64,000 bases of DNA. Origin: Galactobacter caseinivorans (GTDB lineage Bacteria; Actinomycetota; Actinomycetes; Actinomycetales; Micrococcaceae). The stretch's first letter is position 1. Each line of letters starts with the position of its first letter. Position numbers and translations under genes: made by a program. Shown one piece after another: positions 1-11,103 of the stretch. Where the stretch lies: positions 219,151 through 283,150 of the forward strand of contig NZ_QQXL01000005.1 of assembly GCF_003640665.1 (NCBI RefSeq), written 5' to 3'. Below the pieces are notes generated by a model. That model saw only the letters and a program-made list of their open reading frames with translations. It did no database searches and had not been told where the DNA came from.

Positions 1-2
1 GG

Positions 3-527
3 TTAGTTTGCCCGGTTCGCGGCCTGGTGCACCTTGCGCAGGGCACTGGCCAACGCGCGCTGTTCCTCCACGGTGAGCGTGTCAAAGAGGGTCTCGCGGA
101 TGAAGGTGACGTGCTGCGGGGCGGCGGCCTCGATGGCCTCCCAGCCCAGCTGCGTCAGGTGCACGTCATGCCCGCGCTTGTCGCACAGCGAGGCCACGCG
201 CTCGATGAACCCCTTGGCCTCCATGCGGCGCAGCAGGTGGGAGAGTCGGCTGCGCTCCCAGCCAAGGTCCGCCGCGGCGTCCCCGGCTCGCAACTGGCGC
301 CCCGGCGCCTCAGAGAGCGTGGAGAGCACCGAATACTCTCCGGTGGAGAGCCCGGCGTCTTGGCTGAGCTGGCGGTCGAGTGCGGGTGGGTAGCCCCACA
401 TGAACTCGCGCACGGCGAGCCAGGTCTGTTGTTCCTCTTCGCTGAGCCAGCGGGTGACTCCTGCGCACGCATCTGAGCGCTCCAAGGTGGGGAGCGGATC
501 TACTGCGGTTTGTTCTGCGACGTGCAC
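3..527 (-). CDS. MarR-family transcriptional regulator
   Basis: A 174-residue winged-helix protein of usual MarR length. The segment LSEEEQQTWLAVREFMWG is the typical N-terminal dimerisation helix. The middle carries the helix-turn-helix (around residues 75-100, with GWERSRLSHLLRRMEAKGFI as recognition helix) and then the wing (CDKRGHDVHLTQLG). The start is GTG, preceded by a GAGGAGGT ribosome binding site. It is transcribed divergently from a glutathionyl-hydroquinone-reductase-like gene and an operator-like inverted repeat lies between them. This is the layout of quinone- or phenol-sensing MarR repressors such as MhqR or QorR, although the ligand here is inference. A Cys is visible in the N-terminal part (DACAGV) and another in the wing (SLCDKR), so thiol-based sensing is possible but not shown. 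Confidence 0.9.
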   Translation of the reverse strand: MHVAEQTAVDPLPTLERSDACAGVTRWLSEEEQQTWLAVREFMWGYPPALDRQLSQDAGLSTGEYSVLSTLSEAPGRQLRAGDAAADLGWERSRLSHLLRRMEAKGFIERVASLCDKRGHDVHLTQLGWEAIEAAAPQHVTFIRETLFDTLTVEEQRALASALRKVHQAANRAN

Positions 528-546
528 TACAACGACCTCCTCGATG

Positions 547-558
547 TTGACGTGTCAA
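547..558. promoter_or_regulatory. Candidate MarR operator TTGAC-N2-GTCAA
   Basis: The inverted repeat TTGACGTGTCAA lies in the divergent intergenic region, about 20 bp upstream of the MarR start and about 95 bp upstream of the reductase start. MarR proteins commonly bind TTGAC/GTCAA-like half sites. Assignment to this regulator is inference from position. Confidence 0.45.
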
Positions 559-653
559 TCATCTCACGGGAGACTCAAGACAACAACGTCAGCGGGACAC
601 CCACCATGCGCGCGGGCCGCGGCGATCACAGCCGGGCACGCCAGGAGGCATTG

Positions 654-1778
654 ATGAGCCAGGAAAAGCACTCCCCAGAGCACTCAACGAAGGGCGCGTA
701 CGTCCACTCCGGCGACGAGTTTGCGCGGGATACCAACTACATCGAGGACAGGATCGTGGCGGATCCGGAGGCCATCCTGGCCGCGCCAGCGCCCGGCCCA
801 TCCAAGGTTGGCACCGTGGGCGCTGGCCTCACTCCCGGCGCCACGGCCTGGCCCGTGGAGGCAGGGCGGTACCGGCTCGTGGCCGCCCGCGCCTGCCCGT
901 GGGCCAACCGCACGCTCATTGTGCGCCGCTTGCTTGGCCTGGAGGATGCCCTCTCCGTGGCCCTGCCCGGCCCCACGCATGACGCCCGCTCGTGGACCTT
1001 TGATCTGGATCCGGGCGGCGTGGACCCCGTGCTTGGCACCGAGCGCGTGCAGCAGAACTACTTCAAGCGCTTCCCTGACTACCCGCGTGGCATCACCGTG
1101 CCTGCCATCGTGGACGTGCCAAGCGGCGCCGTGGTGACCAATGATTACCCCCAGATCACGCTGGACCTCTCCACCCAGTGGCGGCAGTTCCACCGCGAGG
1201 GCGCCCCGGATCTGCTGCCCGCAGAGCTGCTGGATGACATGTGGCCCGTGATGACGCGAATCTTCACGGAGGTCAACAACGGCGTGTATCGCTGCGGTTT
1301 CGCTGGGTCCCAGGAGGCCTACAACGCCGCCTACGAGCGGCTCTGGGTGGCCATGGATTGGCTGGAGGAGCGCCTCTCCACGCGCCGCTACCTGATGGGG
1401 GAGAGCATCACGGAGGCGGACGTGCGCCTCTTCACCACCTTGGCCCGCTTTGATCCCGTCTATCACGGGCACTTCAAGACCAACCGCAACAAGCTGGAGG
1501 AGATGCCGGCGCTGTGGGGCTACGCCAGGGACCTGTTCCAGACCCCCGGCTTTGGCGACACCATCGACTTTGAGCAGATCAAGCGCCACTACTACGTGGT
1601 CCACGAGGACATCAATCCCACGCAGATTGTGCCGCTTGGCCCGGACCTCTCCGGCTGGCTGGAGCCGCACCAGCGCGAGCGGCTGGGCGGGAATCCCTTT
1701 GGCAAGGGAACCGCGCCGGGGCCGGTGCGCGCCGCAGAGCGCGTGGCCGCCGGGCATAACCCGCTCTACCCGGCCTGA
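654..1778 (+). CDS. Glutathionyl-hydroquinone reductase-like protein (GST superfamily, Xi class)
   Basis: This 374-residue protein matches the ECM4/YqjG family, which reductively removes thiol adducts from hydroquinones. It has the catalytic ACPWANR motif (family CPWAHR type) in an N-terminal thioredoxin fold, an all-alpha C-terminal domain with the conserved stretches NNGVYRCGFA and YLMGESITEADVRLF, and the family-typical RFDPVYHGHFK and HYYVVHEDINP blocks. I chose the ATG at 654 because AGGAGG sits six bases before it. Longer in-frame starts have no such site and would run into the MarR operator. Actinobacteria use mycothiol rather than glutathione, so the physiological thiol is probably mycothiol (inference). 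Divergent from the MarR gene, which probably controls it. Confidence 0.88.
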   Translation: MSQEKHSPEHSTKGAYVHSGDEFARDTNYIEDRIVADPEAILAAPAPGPSKVGTVGAGLTPGATAWPVEAGRYRLVAARACPWANRTLIVRRLLGLEDALSVALPGPTHDARSWTFDLDPGGVDPVLGTERVQQNYFKRFPDYPRGITVPAIVDVPSGAVVTNDYPQITLDLSTQWRQFHREGAPDLLPAELLDDMWPVMTRIFTEVNNGVYRCGFAGSQEAYNAAYERLWVAMDWLEERLSTRRYLMGESITEADVRLFTTLARFDPVYHGHFKTNRNKLEEMPALWGYARDLFQTPGFGDTIDFEQIKRHYYVVHEDINPTQIVPLGPDLSGWLEPHQRERLGGNPFGKGTAPGPVRAAERVAAGHNPLYPA

Positions 1779-1833
1779 ACCGGCGCGGAGGACGCAACTG
1801 CGCGGCGTCGGGCTCCTGTGATTGCATAGAAAC

Positions 1834-2736
1834 ATGACGATCATCGCGGCGGCGGACGGCAGCGCCCTGGGTAATCCGGGCCCTGCCGGCTGGGCTTGGT
1901 ACATGAACGATTCCAGCTGGCACGCCGGCGGGTGGAAGCACGGCACCAACAACATGGGTGAGCTCATGGCCGTGCTTGACCTGCTGCACTCCACCGCGCA
2001 CCGCGCCGAGGAGCCGCTGCAGATCCTGTGCGATTCGCAGTACGTCATCAACTCGGTCACCAAGTGGATGAAGGGCTGGAAGAAGAAGGGCTGGAAGAAG
2101 GCGGACGGCAAGCCCGTCCTGAACCTGGACCTGCTCAAGGACATTGACGCGGCGTTGGTGGGCCGCACCGTCTCCTTTGAGTGGGTCAAGGGTCATGCAG
2201 GCCACCCCCTCAACGAGGCCGCGGATGACCGCGCGCGCGGCGCGGCCACCGCCTACCAGGCGGGCAAGGCCCCGGACGCTGGCCCGGGTTTTGTGGCGGA
2301 CGGTGAGGTGCCGGCACCGTCAGCGCCCGACGCCGCTGGGTCGGCTCCCGCTGACAGCGCCACTTTGGAGGGCCTGGACCAGGGGACGGGGTCGCTCGCG
2401 GACCCGGCGCAGATTGCCCTGACCCTCGAGGCAGAGGTGATGGACGCCGTGGAACGCTCCGATCCCGAGACGCTGCGCTTCCTGCTCTCGCCGGCCTTCC
2501 GGGCCGTGGGGGCCAACGGGACGTTGCTGGATCGCGACTCCTTGAGCGCCGCGGAGGCCGCACGCCCGGCCGTGGACGGGGTGGAACGGCTGGCCGAGGA
2601 TGCCACCACGCCGGAGCTAGTCCAGCTCGCATACCGGGTGTATCGCGGCGCGCAGGGCTCCGTCATCACCTCCTGGTGGCGCCTAGAACACGGGCGCTGG
2701 CGTTGCTTCTTCCGCCAGGAGACCGTGCTGGCCTAG
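1834..2736 (+). CDS. rnhA: RNase HI with C-terminal NTF2-like extension
   Basis: The N-terminal 145 residues are a ribonuclease HI domain that cleaves RNA in RNA-DNA hybrids. All four acidic catalytic positions can be traced: D in AAADGSALGNPG, E in NNMGELMAVLD, D in ILCDSQYVI and D in NEAADDRA. The basic handle KWMKGWKKKGWKK is present. After a linker rich in Ala, Pro and Asp follows a domain of about 115 residues resembling the DUF4440/SnoaL NTF2-like fold (LEAEVMDAVERSDPETLRFLLSPAF to SWWRLEHGRWRCFFRQE). RNase HI alone is about 155 residues, so this is a fusion of nearly double length. The ATG at 1834 is preferred; a TTG four codons earlier is possible. No strong ribosome binding site is visible. 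Confidence 0.87.
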   Translation: MTIIAAADGSALGNPGPAGWAWYMNDSSWHAGGWKHGTNNMGELMAVLDLLHSTAHRAEEPLQILCDSQYVINSVTKWMKGWKKKGWKKADGKPVLNLDLLKDIDAALVGRTVSFEWVKGHAGHPLNEAADDRARGAATAYQAGKAPDAGPGFVADGEVPAPSAPDAAGSAPADSATLEGLDQGTGSLADPAQIALTLEAEVMDAVERSDPETLRFLLSPAFRAVGANGTLLDRDSLSAAEAARPAVDGVERLAEDATTPELVQLAYRVYRGAQGSVITSWWRLEHGRWRCFFRQETVLA

Positions 2737-2794
2737 CCGCCGCTCCTGACGCCTGCACTGCCCGCTTCATCTTCATTTCGAGAGGATTCACTTC

Positions 2795-3946
2795 ATGCAG
2801 CAAGGCCTGATTGCCCCCGGATTCGAGGGCGTCGCCGCCCTCCTGACCCAGGCGGCGGAGCAGGATCCGCACCAGCGCGCTCAACTAAGCGTCATGGTGG
2901 GCGGGGTGCCCGTGGTGGACCTGGCCGTAGGTGAGGGGCTCGGCACGGAGGACATGACCGGCATCTTCTCCATCTCCAAGGGGCTGGGTTCGTTGGTGAT
3001 CGCCCTGCTGGTCCAGCGTGGGCAGCTGGACCCGCGCGCCACGGTGGCCTCCCTGTGGCCGGAGTTTGCCGCCGCGGGCAAGGAAGCGGTCACGGTGGAG
3101 CAGCTCCTGAGTCATCAGGCCGGACTGCTTGGAGTGCACGGCGGCCTGGCCATCGAGGACTACCTCGATTCCCGGCGGGCCGCCGCGGTTCTGGCAGACA
3201 TGGCTCCGGCCTGGGAGCCGGGCACCGCCGTGGCCTATCACGCCATGACCTTTGGCGTTTTTGTGGAGGAGCTGGTCCGCCGCATCACGGGGCGCACCGC
3301 CCAAGAGATCTTCGAGGAGGAGCTGCGCGCGCCCGTGGCGGCCAGCGCCTGGCTTGGCCTGCCCCAGGAGCAGGAGCACCGCTACCGCCCCATTCCCGAG
3401 GTGCAGATGCCCCCGGCCTTCATTGACCCGTTCGGATTGCAGGGGCTCTCGCTGAACTCCACGGCGGGCTTCATCGACGAGCAGGGTCAGCGCACCTACA
3501 ACCTGTTGCAGGTGCCCAATCTGCGCGCGGTGCGGGAACAGGCCCCGCTCTCCGTGGGCGGCGTGGCCAGTGCCCGCGGCTTGGCGCAGGTGTTCGCCGG
3601 GGCAGTGACCGGGCTGGAGGTGGACGGAGCGGTGCGTGAGCCGGTCCTGAGCGCGCAGACCGTGGCGGAGGTGGGGCGCGGGCGCGTGTTCGGCGTGGAC
3701 TGCGCCTCCGGCTCTACCCAGAGCTTTGGCCTGGGATTCATCCGCTCCAACCCCGCCTTTGACTTCGGTTCCGCCCAGGCCGTGGGCCACGACGGAGCCA
3801 ACGGGTCCTTGGCCTTTGCCGATCCGGCGTGGGGCGTGTCCTTCGCGTACCTCCCGTTTGTGCCCCAGCCGGGCGGCAACGGGACGCTGGCGCAGCGCCT
3901 CACGGTGGCGGTGCGCCAGGCGCTCATGTCCCAGATGGCCAGCTAG
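2795..3946 (+). CDS. Serine hydrolase of the beta-lactamase/class C fold
   Basis: A 383-residue protein of the Beta-lactamase family (Pfam PF00144 type), related to esterase EstB and class C penicillin-recognising enzymes. The nucleophile motif SxxK is seen as S59-I-S-K62. The downstream Tyr motif reads YHAM (usual YxN with Asn missing), and a GHDGANGS block near the C terminus replaces the HxG/KTG motif, as is common for esterases of this family. There is no signal peptide, so it probably acts in the cytoplasm on ester substrates rather than as a secreted beta-lactamase. The ATG follows AGAGGA. Its stop overlaps the stop of the convergent downstream gene by four bases. Confidence 0.87.
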   Translation: MQQGLIAPGFEGVAALLTQAAEQDPHQRAQLSVMVGGVPVVDLAVGEGLGTEDMTGIFSISKGLGSLVIALLVQRGQLDPRATVASLWPEFAAAGKEAVTVEQLLSHQAGLLGVHGGLAIEDYLDSRRAAAVLADMAPAWEPGTAVAYHAMTFGVFVEELVRRITGRTAQEIFEEELRAPVAASAWLGLPQEQEHRYRPIPEVQMPPAFIDPFGLQGLSLNSTAGFIDEQGQRTYNLLQVPNLRAVREQAPLSVGGVASARGLAQVFAGAVTGLEVDGAVREPVLSAQTVAEVGRGRVFGVDCASGSTQSFGLGFIRSNPAFDFGSAQAVGHDGANGSLAFADPAWGVSFAYLPFVPQPGGNGTLAQRLTVAVRQALMSQMAS

Positions 3947-4644
3947 CCCCTTCGCGGCGCCCAGGGCTGCCCGGCCTGAGGCCAGGCCTCGCTGACCATG
4001 ATCCCCTCGTGGCGCGCGATCAGGGCCGCTGCGCCGCGCACCGTCACCGCGGCCTCCGAGGACTCGTCCCAGGAACGGTGGGAGAGAAGCAGATCAGCGA
4101 CCAGGTCCGCTTCCTGGGCGGAGGAGGCCAGGACGGCGACCATGCGGTAGCGATCCTCCAGGCCGCGGTGGCGCACCACCAGGGCCGCCGGCCAGCCGGG
4201 TGTGCCCGCCAGCCCCACATGAGCCACCGGCCGTCCTCCCGCATCCTCCACGGCCGCGCGCCACGGCGTGCCAAAGAACGGGGTCAGCGCCTCATCCGCC
4301 GCCGGGGCGCGGCGGGGGTGAGCCGAGCCGGAAGCCAGCACATCGCCGTCGGCCGTCAGGGCCCAGTGCACCAAACCCAGCTGGTCCAACAAGGCGCCAG
4401 CCTCGTCCAGGACCCGGGCGCGCAGGCTCGCGGAGCCCAGGGTGCCGGGAGTGAGCTCCCATCGCGGCGCGGTCTCGTTGGCGAGGCGCCGCACGGCCTC
4501 CGCAGCCGCCAGCGCCTCCTCCGGGTCCGCGGGGGTGTCCACGCTGAGCCGAACGCCGCGCACCTCAAAAGCCTGGCCGCTCAGGCCGGGAACGGCCGAG
4601 TGGGGTTGCTGCTCCAGCTGTGGTTCGTCGCCAATCGTGGTCAT
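3943..4644 (-). CDS. Hypothetical protein
   Basis: A 233-residue soluble protein I do not recognise. It has a Pro/Gln-rich N terminus, an alpha-helical Ala-rich middle (PEEALAAAEAVRRLANET) and a C-terminal half with hydrophobic beta-like segments (PAALVVRHRGLEDRYRMVAVLASS). There are no Cys clusters, membrane segments or nucleotide motifs. The start codon ATG overlaps the stop of the upstream small exported protein as ATGA, which implies co-transcription and translational coupling. Confidence 0.7.
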   Translation of the reverse strand: MTTIGDEPQLEQQPHSAVPGLSGQAFEVRGVRLSVDTPADPEEALAAAEAVRRLANETAPRWELTPGTLGSASLRARVLDEAGALLDQLGLVHWALTADGDVLASGSAHPRRAPAADEALTPFFGTPWRAAVEDAGGRPVAHVGLAGTPGWPAALVVRHRGLEDRYRMVAVLASSAQEADLVADLLLSHRSWDESSEAAVTVRGAAALIARHEGIMVSEAWPQAGQPWAPRRG

Positions 4645-4949
4645 GCCGCCGCCTCCGCGAGGTGTGTCGATGTGCCAGCGGAGCGGGCGCTCACCCTGGC
4701 CGTGATCTCCGCGGTTCGCCCGCTGAGAAGCGTTCCGGAGCCGACGGCGCGCCAGCCGCTCCCCGTGGTGCTGACGCCGGTGTGCGTTCCGACCGAGCCA
4801 AGCGTCGTCGAGCCGCCAAGCCCGGTGTTTGAGGTGGGGGTGACGGAGGAGGCGGTGGTGCTCGGCGTGCTGGTGGAGAGTCCAAGTGCGCCTGCGGCGG
4901 CGAGGCCGACCGATGCCACTCCGAGGAGGAGCCGCTGGGGGAAGTTCAT
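4641..4949 (-). CDS. Small Ser/Thr-rich exported protein of unknown function
   Basis: About 102 residues from the preferred start MNFPQRLLLG. It begins with a hydrophobic signal-like helix (LLLGVASVGLAAAGALGL) followed by a low-complexity region rich in Ser, Thr and Gly, typical of small secreted or wall-associated actinobacterial proteins. AAGGG lies at a plausible distance upstream of this ATG. A second ATG six codons upstream (MALKGRD) is also possible. It is followed immediately by the hypothetical gene that overlaps its stop. I assign no function. Confidence 0.55.
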   Translation of the reverse strand: MNFPQRLLLGVASVGLAAAGALGLSTSTPSTTASSVTPTSNTGLGGSTTLGSVGTHTGVSTTGSGWRAVGSGTLLSGRTAEITARVSARSAGTSTHLAEAAA

Positions 4950-5032
4950 GTCTCTACCCTTCAGTGCCATCCTGTGCCCCCGCTGGGATAGGACTGCGGG
5001 CCGGGCGTGACTTTGCGCCACCCGGCCGGGTT

Positions 5033-5045
5033 TAGGCTGGGCCCG
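5033..5045 (+). promoter_or_regulatory. Leaderless-type promoter (-10 TAGGCT)
   Basis: TAGGCT fits the TANNNT actinobacterial -10 consensus and ends six bases before the GTG start of the SGNH hydrolase, so transcription should begin at or next to the start codon. No Shine-Dalgarno sequence is present there, consistent with a leaderless message. Confidence 0.5.
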
Positions 5046-5830
5046 TGGAATTTTCGCAGCGATACCTGGCCCTTGGAGACTCGTTCACGGAGGGCGTTGG
5101 CGATCCCGACCCCACGCGCCCCAATGAGGTGCGCGGCTGGGCGGACCGCGTAGCGGAGCAACTCTGCGCCAGCGGCGAGGGCTGGGGTTATGCCAACCTC
5201 GCGATTCGCGGCAAGAAGATTCCGCAGGTGCTCTCGGAGCAGATCGACGCGGCGGTGAAGCTGCGCCCCACCGTGGTCACTCTCTATGCCGGCGGCAACG
5301 ACATCATGCGGCCTAAGGTGGACATCACTCAGCTGGTGCTTGGCTACGCCGGGGCGGTGCGCCGGCTGCAGGACGTGGGCGCGCGCGTCATCATCTTCAC
5401 GGGCTTTGACGCCTCCAAGTCGGCGCTCTTTGGCACCCTGGTGGGCCGCACCGCCCTCTACAACGAGCGCATCCGGGAGGTCGCGGACGTGACCGGTGCG
5501 GAGCTGGCCGACTACTGGCGCTGGCGCGAATTCTCTGACCTGGGCTACTGGGCCGTGGACCGCCTCCACATGAACGAGCGCGGCCACGAGCTGATGAGCC
5601 GCCGGGTGCTGGGGGTGATGGGGCAGCCACTCGAGGGCAAGGACCCGGAACCGCTGACCCGCCCACAAATGAACAGGGTGGAGTCCGCCCGGGACACCAG
5701 CAAGTGGGCCGTGGACTACATGGGCCCGTGGGTGCAGCGCCGCCTCAAGGGCACCTCTTCCGGCGACGGGCTCAGCGCCAAGTACCCGGAGTGGATCAGC
5801 CTTGGCGCGGACGGGACCGTTTCCCGCTAG
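5045..5830 (+). CDS. SGNH/GDSL-family hydrolase
   Basis: A 261-residue esterase/lipase-type protein. Block I is LALGDSFTEG with the nucleophile Ser13. Block III is seen in TLYAGGNDIMRP (Gly and Asn of the oxyanion hole) and block V in VDRLHMNERGHEL (Asp and His of the triad). There is no signal peptide, so it is cytoplasmic. Many Micrococcales carry this protein as a housekeeping esterase of unknown substrate. The start is GTG directly downstream of a -10 element. The last 60 residues beyond block V are an extension rich in charged residues. Confidence 0.88.
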   Translation: MEFSQRYLALGDSFTEGVGDPDPTRPNEVRGWADRVAEQLCASGEGWGYANLAIRGKKIPQVLSEQIDAAVKLRPTVVTLYAGGNDIMRPKVDITQLVLGYAGAVRRLQDVGARVIIFTGFDASKSALFGTLVGRTALYNERIREVADVTGAELADYWRWREFSDLGYWAVDRLHMNERGHELMSRRVLGVMGQPLEGKDPEPLTRPQMNRVESARDTSKWAVDYMGPWVQRRLKGTSSGDGLSAKYPEWISLGADGTVSR

Positions 5831-5878
5831 GCTCCGTCTGGGTCCCCTCAAGCGAACGTCACGATCGGAGCACTCACT

Positions 5879-6097
5879 ATGGAAGCAAAGGGCTCGGAGC
5901 CACAACCGGCGAACCCGGCCGTACTCATGGCCGTCCTGGTGACGACCCCGGTGATCGTGTTTATCGCGATGACTTTTGCCGATTTCTCGCTTGAGATGCG
6001 ATTGCTGGTGGCGGGCGGGCTCTTGGTCGCCGACCTGGTGGCGTTGTACCTGCTGCGCAGGGCCCGCCAGAAGCGGGGCTCCGCGACCAAGGAGTAG
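5879..6097 (+). CDS. Small two-TM membrane protein
   Basis: A 72-residue protein with two predicted membrane helices (PAVLMAVLVTTPVIVFIAM and RLLVAGGLLVADLVALYLL) and a basic C terminus (RRARQKRGS). Function not recognisable. The GGAG ribosome binding site sits about nine bases before the ATG. It lies between the SGNH gene and the glycine riboswitch. Confidence 0.6.
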   Translation: MEAKGSEPQPANPAVLMAVLVTTPVIVFIAMTFADFSLEMRLLVAGGLLVADLVALYLLRRARQKRGSATKE

Positions 6098-6136
6098 CGC
6101 CCGCCCGCAATGTGGCGCAGCAGACACCGCTCGTCG

Positions 6137-6142
6137 TAGACT
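6137..6142 (+). promoter_or_regulatory. Candidate -10 element of the gcv transcript
   Basis: TAGACT, a TANNNT -10 match, about 50 bp upstream of the riboswitch aptamers. The -35 region is poorly conserved. The same TAGACT occurs upstream of copD-ctaG and cls in this window. Confidence 0.4.
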
Positions 6143-6193
6143 GGTCAGCGTGAGCGCGCGAGCAGAGATCGCGCGTGAGCAAGCTGTCGACCC

Positions 6194-6391
6194 GCAGCGG
6201 GAGAGTCCCGCCCCGCATGGGTGGGCGCCGTAGGAGCAATCCCTCCCCGGGAAACTCTCAGGCACCCGCACCGCTGTGGAGAGGCAACCCTGGAAAGCGG
6301 TCCGCCGGCGTGCCGGTCCGGACCCACCGACGGTGCAAGCGCTCGCAGTTGGGCGCGGAATCTCTCAGGTCCGGATACAGGGTGGGGAGGA
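6194..6391 (+). promoter_or_regulatory. Tandem glycine riboswitch
   Basis: Two successive glycine aptamers. The first runs from the CGGGAGAGTCCCG hairpin through GCCGTAGGAGCAA, the AACTCTCAGGCA core and CTGTGGAGAGG to about position 6299. The second contains ACCGACGGTGCAAGC and the core AATCTCTCAGGTCCGGATACAG and ends near position 6391. This is the conserved architecture of glycine-responsive leaders that switch on gcv genes when glycine is abundant. It lies directly upstream of gcvP. Confidence 0.93.
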
Positions 6392-6448
6392 CGTATCCCG
6401 GTGCCGGGATGCATCGCACTGCCCCACTGAGTCCCCGGGAGAGCAACG

Positions 6449-9340
<2,892 letters not shown>

Positions 9341-9386
9341 GCGCCGCCACTCCAAGACCACCAGACCTGAGCCTGAGGAGCAGCAC

Positions 9387-10514
9387 ATGAGCACCATCTC
9401 CCGTCATACCGCACTTCACCCGCAGCACGAGGCCCTCGGGGCGTCCTTCACCGACTTTGGTGGCTGGGACATGCCCCTGCGGTACGGCTCCGAGCTGGCG
9501 GAGCACAAGGCCGTCCGCGAGGCCGCCGGCCTCTTTGACCTCTCCCACATGGGAGAGGTGCGCGTCAGCGGGCCGGACGCCGCGGCGTTCCTGAACACCG
9601 CGCTGGCAGGCAACCTGGCCCTGGTCAAGGTCGGCAAGGCCAAGTACTCCATGATCCTGGCCCAGGACGGCGGCATCATCGACGACCTGATCACCTACCG
9701 CCTGGACCAGACCGAGTTCCTGGTGGTTCCCAACGCGGGCAACGCCCCCGTGGTGTTTGAGGCACTCACCGAGCGCGCGGCCGGCTTCGACGTGACGGTC
9801 GTCAACGAGTCTGATGAGACCTCGCTTGTCGCGGTGCAGGGCCCGGCCGCGGAGGCCCTCCTGCTGGGGCTTGCCCCGGAGAGCGACCAGGACGCCATTC
9901 GGGACATGCCGTACTACGCGGCCGCCACGGTGAGCATCGCTGGCCTCTCCATCCTGTTGGCCCGCACGGGCTACACGGGCGAGGACGGCTTTGAGCTGTA
10001 CGTGCCCAACGCCCAGGCCGGCGCCCTCTGGGACGCCGTCCTGGCTGCGGGCACCGAAAACGGCCTCATCCCGGCCGGCCTGGCCGCCCGCGATTCCTTG
10101 CGCCTGGAGGCTGGCATGCCGCTCTATGGCAACGAGCTTGGCCTGAGCATCAGCCCGCTGCAGGCCTCGCTTGGCCCCGTGGTCTCCTTGAAGAAGGAGG
10201 AGCGCTTTGTGGGCCGGGAGGCCTTCGAGGCCGCCAAGGCCGCGGGCCACGGCAGCACCACCGGCCGCAAGCTGGTGGGCCTGAAGGGCCTGGGCCGCCG
10301 CGCGGCGCGCCAGGGCTACGCCGTCTCCAAGGATGGCGTGGTGATCGGTGAGGTCACCTCAGGGCAGCCCTCGCCCACCCTCGGCTACCCGGTCGCCATG
10401 GCCTTCCTCGACGTGGAGCACGCCGAGCCCGGCACCGTGGTTGATGCGGATCTGCGCGGCAAGGCAGAGCCCTTCGAGGTTGTCGCACTGCCGTTCTACT
10501 CGCGTCAGAAGTAG
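9387..10514 (+). CDS. gcvT: Aminomethyltransferase, T protein of glycine cleavage
   Basis: A 375-residue folate-dependent aminomethyltransferase. It releases ammonia from aminomethyl-lipoyl-GcvH and forms 5,10-methylene-tetrahydrofolate. Family landmarks: [15 protein letters not shown] at the N terminus, [14 protein letters not shown], the catalytic region [28 protein letters not shown] and the [17 protein letters not shown] block. The OB-like C-terminal domain ends [10 protein letters not shown]. Downstream of gcvP with a GAGGAG site 10 bases before the ATG. Confidence 0.96.
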   Translation: MSTISRHTALHPQHEALGASFTDFGGWDMPLRYGSELAEHKAVREAAGLFDLSHMGEVRVSGPDAAAFLNTALAGNLALVKVGKAKYSMILAQDGGIIDDLITYRLDQTEFLVVPNAGNAPVVFEALTERAAGFDVTVVNESDETSLVAVQGPAAEALLLGLAPESDQDAIRDMPYYAAATVSIAGLSILLARTGYTGEDGFELYVPNAQAGALWDAVLAAGTENGLIPAGLAARDSLRLEAGMPLYGNELGLSISPLQASLGPVVSLKKEERFVGREAFEAAKAAGHGSTTGRKLVGLKGLGRRAARQGYAVSKDGVVIGEVTSGQPSPTLGYPVAMAFLDVEHAEPGTVVDADLRGKAEPFEVVALPFYSRQK

Positions 10515-10594
10515 TCTTTTCAGCAACGGGGTGTTCCGCCCCGGAGCCCACCCGTTTCAGCCAGCCCCCAATACCTGAAGTCAGGAGCCCCATC

Positions 10595-10978
10595 GTGAGC
10601 GCCGTTAAGTCCAGCCTTCGCTATTCCGCAGAGCACGAGTGGATCGACGAGTCCACCCCCGCCCGCGTCGGCATCTCCCAGGTCGCAGCCGATGCGCTGG
10701 GCGACGTGGTCTACGTCGACCTGCCCGCCGTCGGCGACGCGCTGGTGGCCGGCACCACCTGCGGTGAGGTGGAGTCCACCAAGTCGGTATCGGATCTGTA
10801 CTCGCCCGTCTCCGGCACCGTCGTCGAGGTCAACCAGGCCGCGATCGATGATCCGGCGCTGCTGAACTCTGATCCGTACAACGCCGGCTGGCTGTTCACG
10901 GTGGAGGTAGAGACCGAGGGCGCGCTGCTCACGGCCTCCGAGTACGCCTCCGCCAACGGCGGCAACGTCGTCGACTGA
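10595..10978 (+). CDS. gcvH: Glycine cleavage system H protein
   Basis: A 127-residue lipoyl carrier. The lipoylated lysine is Lys63 in [16 protein letters not shown], the standard position and context. Other conserved pieces are YSAEHEWI near the N terminus and [16 protein letters not shown] start after AGGAG. Shuttles the methylamine intermediate between GcvP, GcvT and the L protein, which is not in the window. Confidence 0.96.
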   Translation: MSAVKSSLRYSAEHEWIDESTPARVGISQVAADALGDVVYVDLPAVGDALVAGTTCGEVESTKSVSDLYSPVSGTVVEVNQAAIDDPALLNSDPYNAGWLFTVEVETEGALLTASEYASANGGNVVD

Positions 10979-11023
10979 TTGACCAGGTGAGGCGCGGCCC
11001 CGGCCGCACCGTCATCGCCAGAA

Positions 11024-11055
11024 CGCCCCGGGGACAACCACCTCGGGGCGTTTCT
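11024..11055 (+). terminator. Rho-independent-like terminator between gcvH and sdaA
   Basis: A GC-rich hairpin with CGCCCCG pairing to CGGGGCG, further extended by G-C pairs, and followed by TTTCTC. It probably ends the glycine-riboswitch transcript partially or wholly before the serine dehydratase gene. Confidence 0.7.
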
Positions 11056-11103
11056 CCCGGCACCGATCGGTGTTCGGACCCCGTTAGGCAAGGAGTGCAC
11101 CCC

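Noticed and set aside
684..2189. Long minus-strand open frame opposite the reductase and RNase HI genes
   Set aside because: It is a GC-rich antisense shadow. The plus-strand genes have clear families and correct codon bias.
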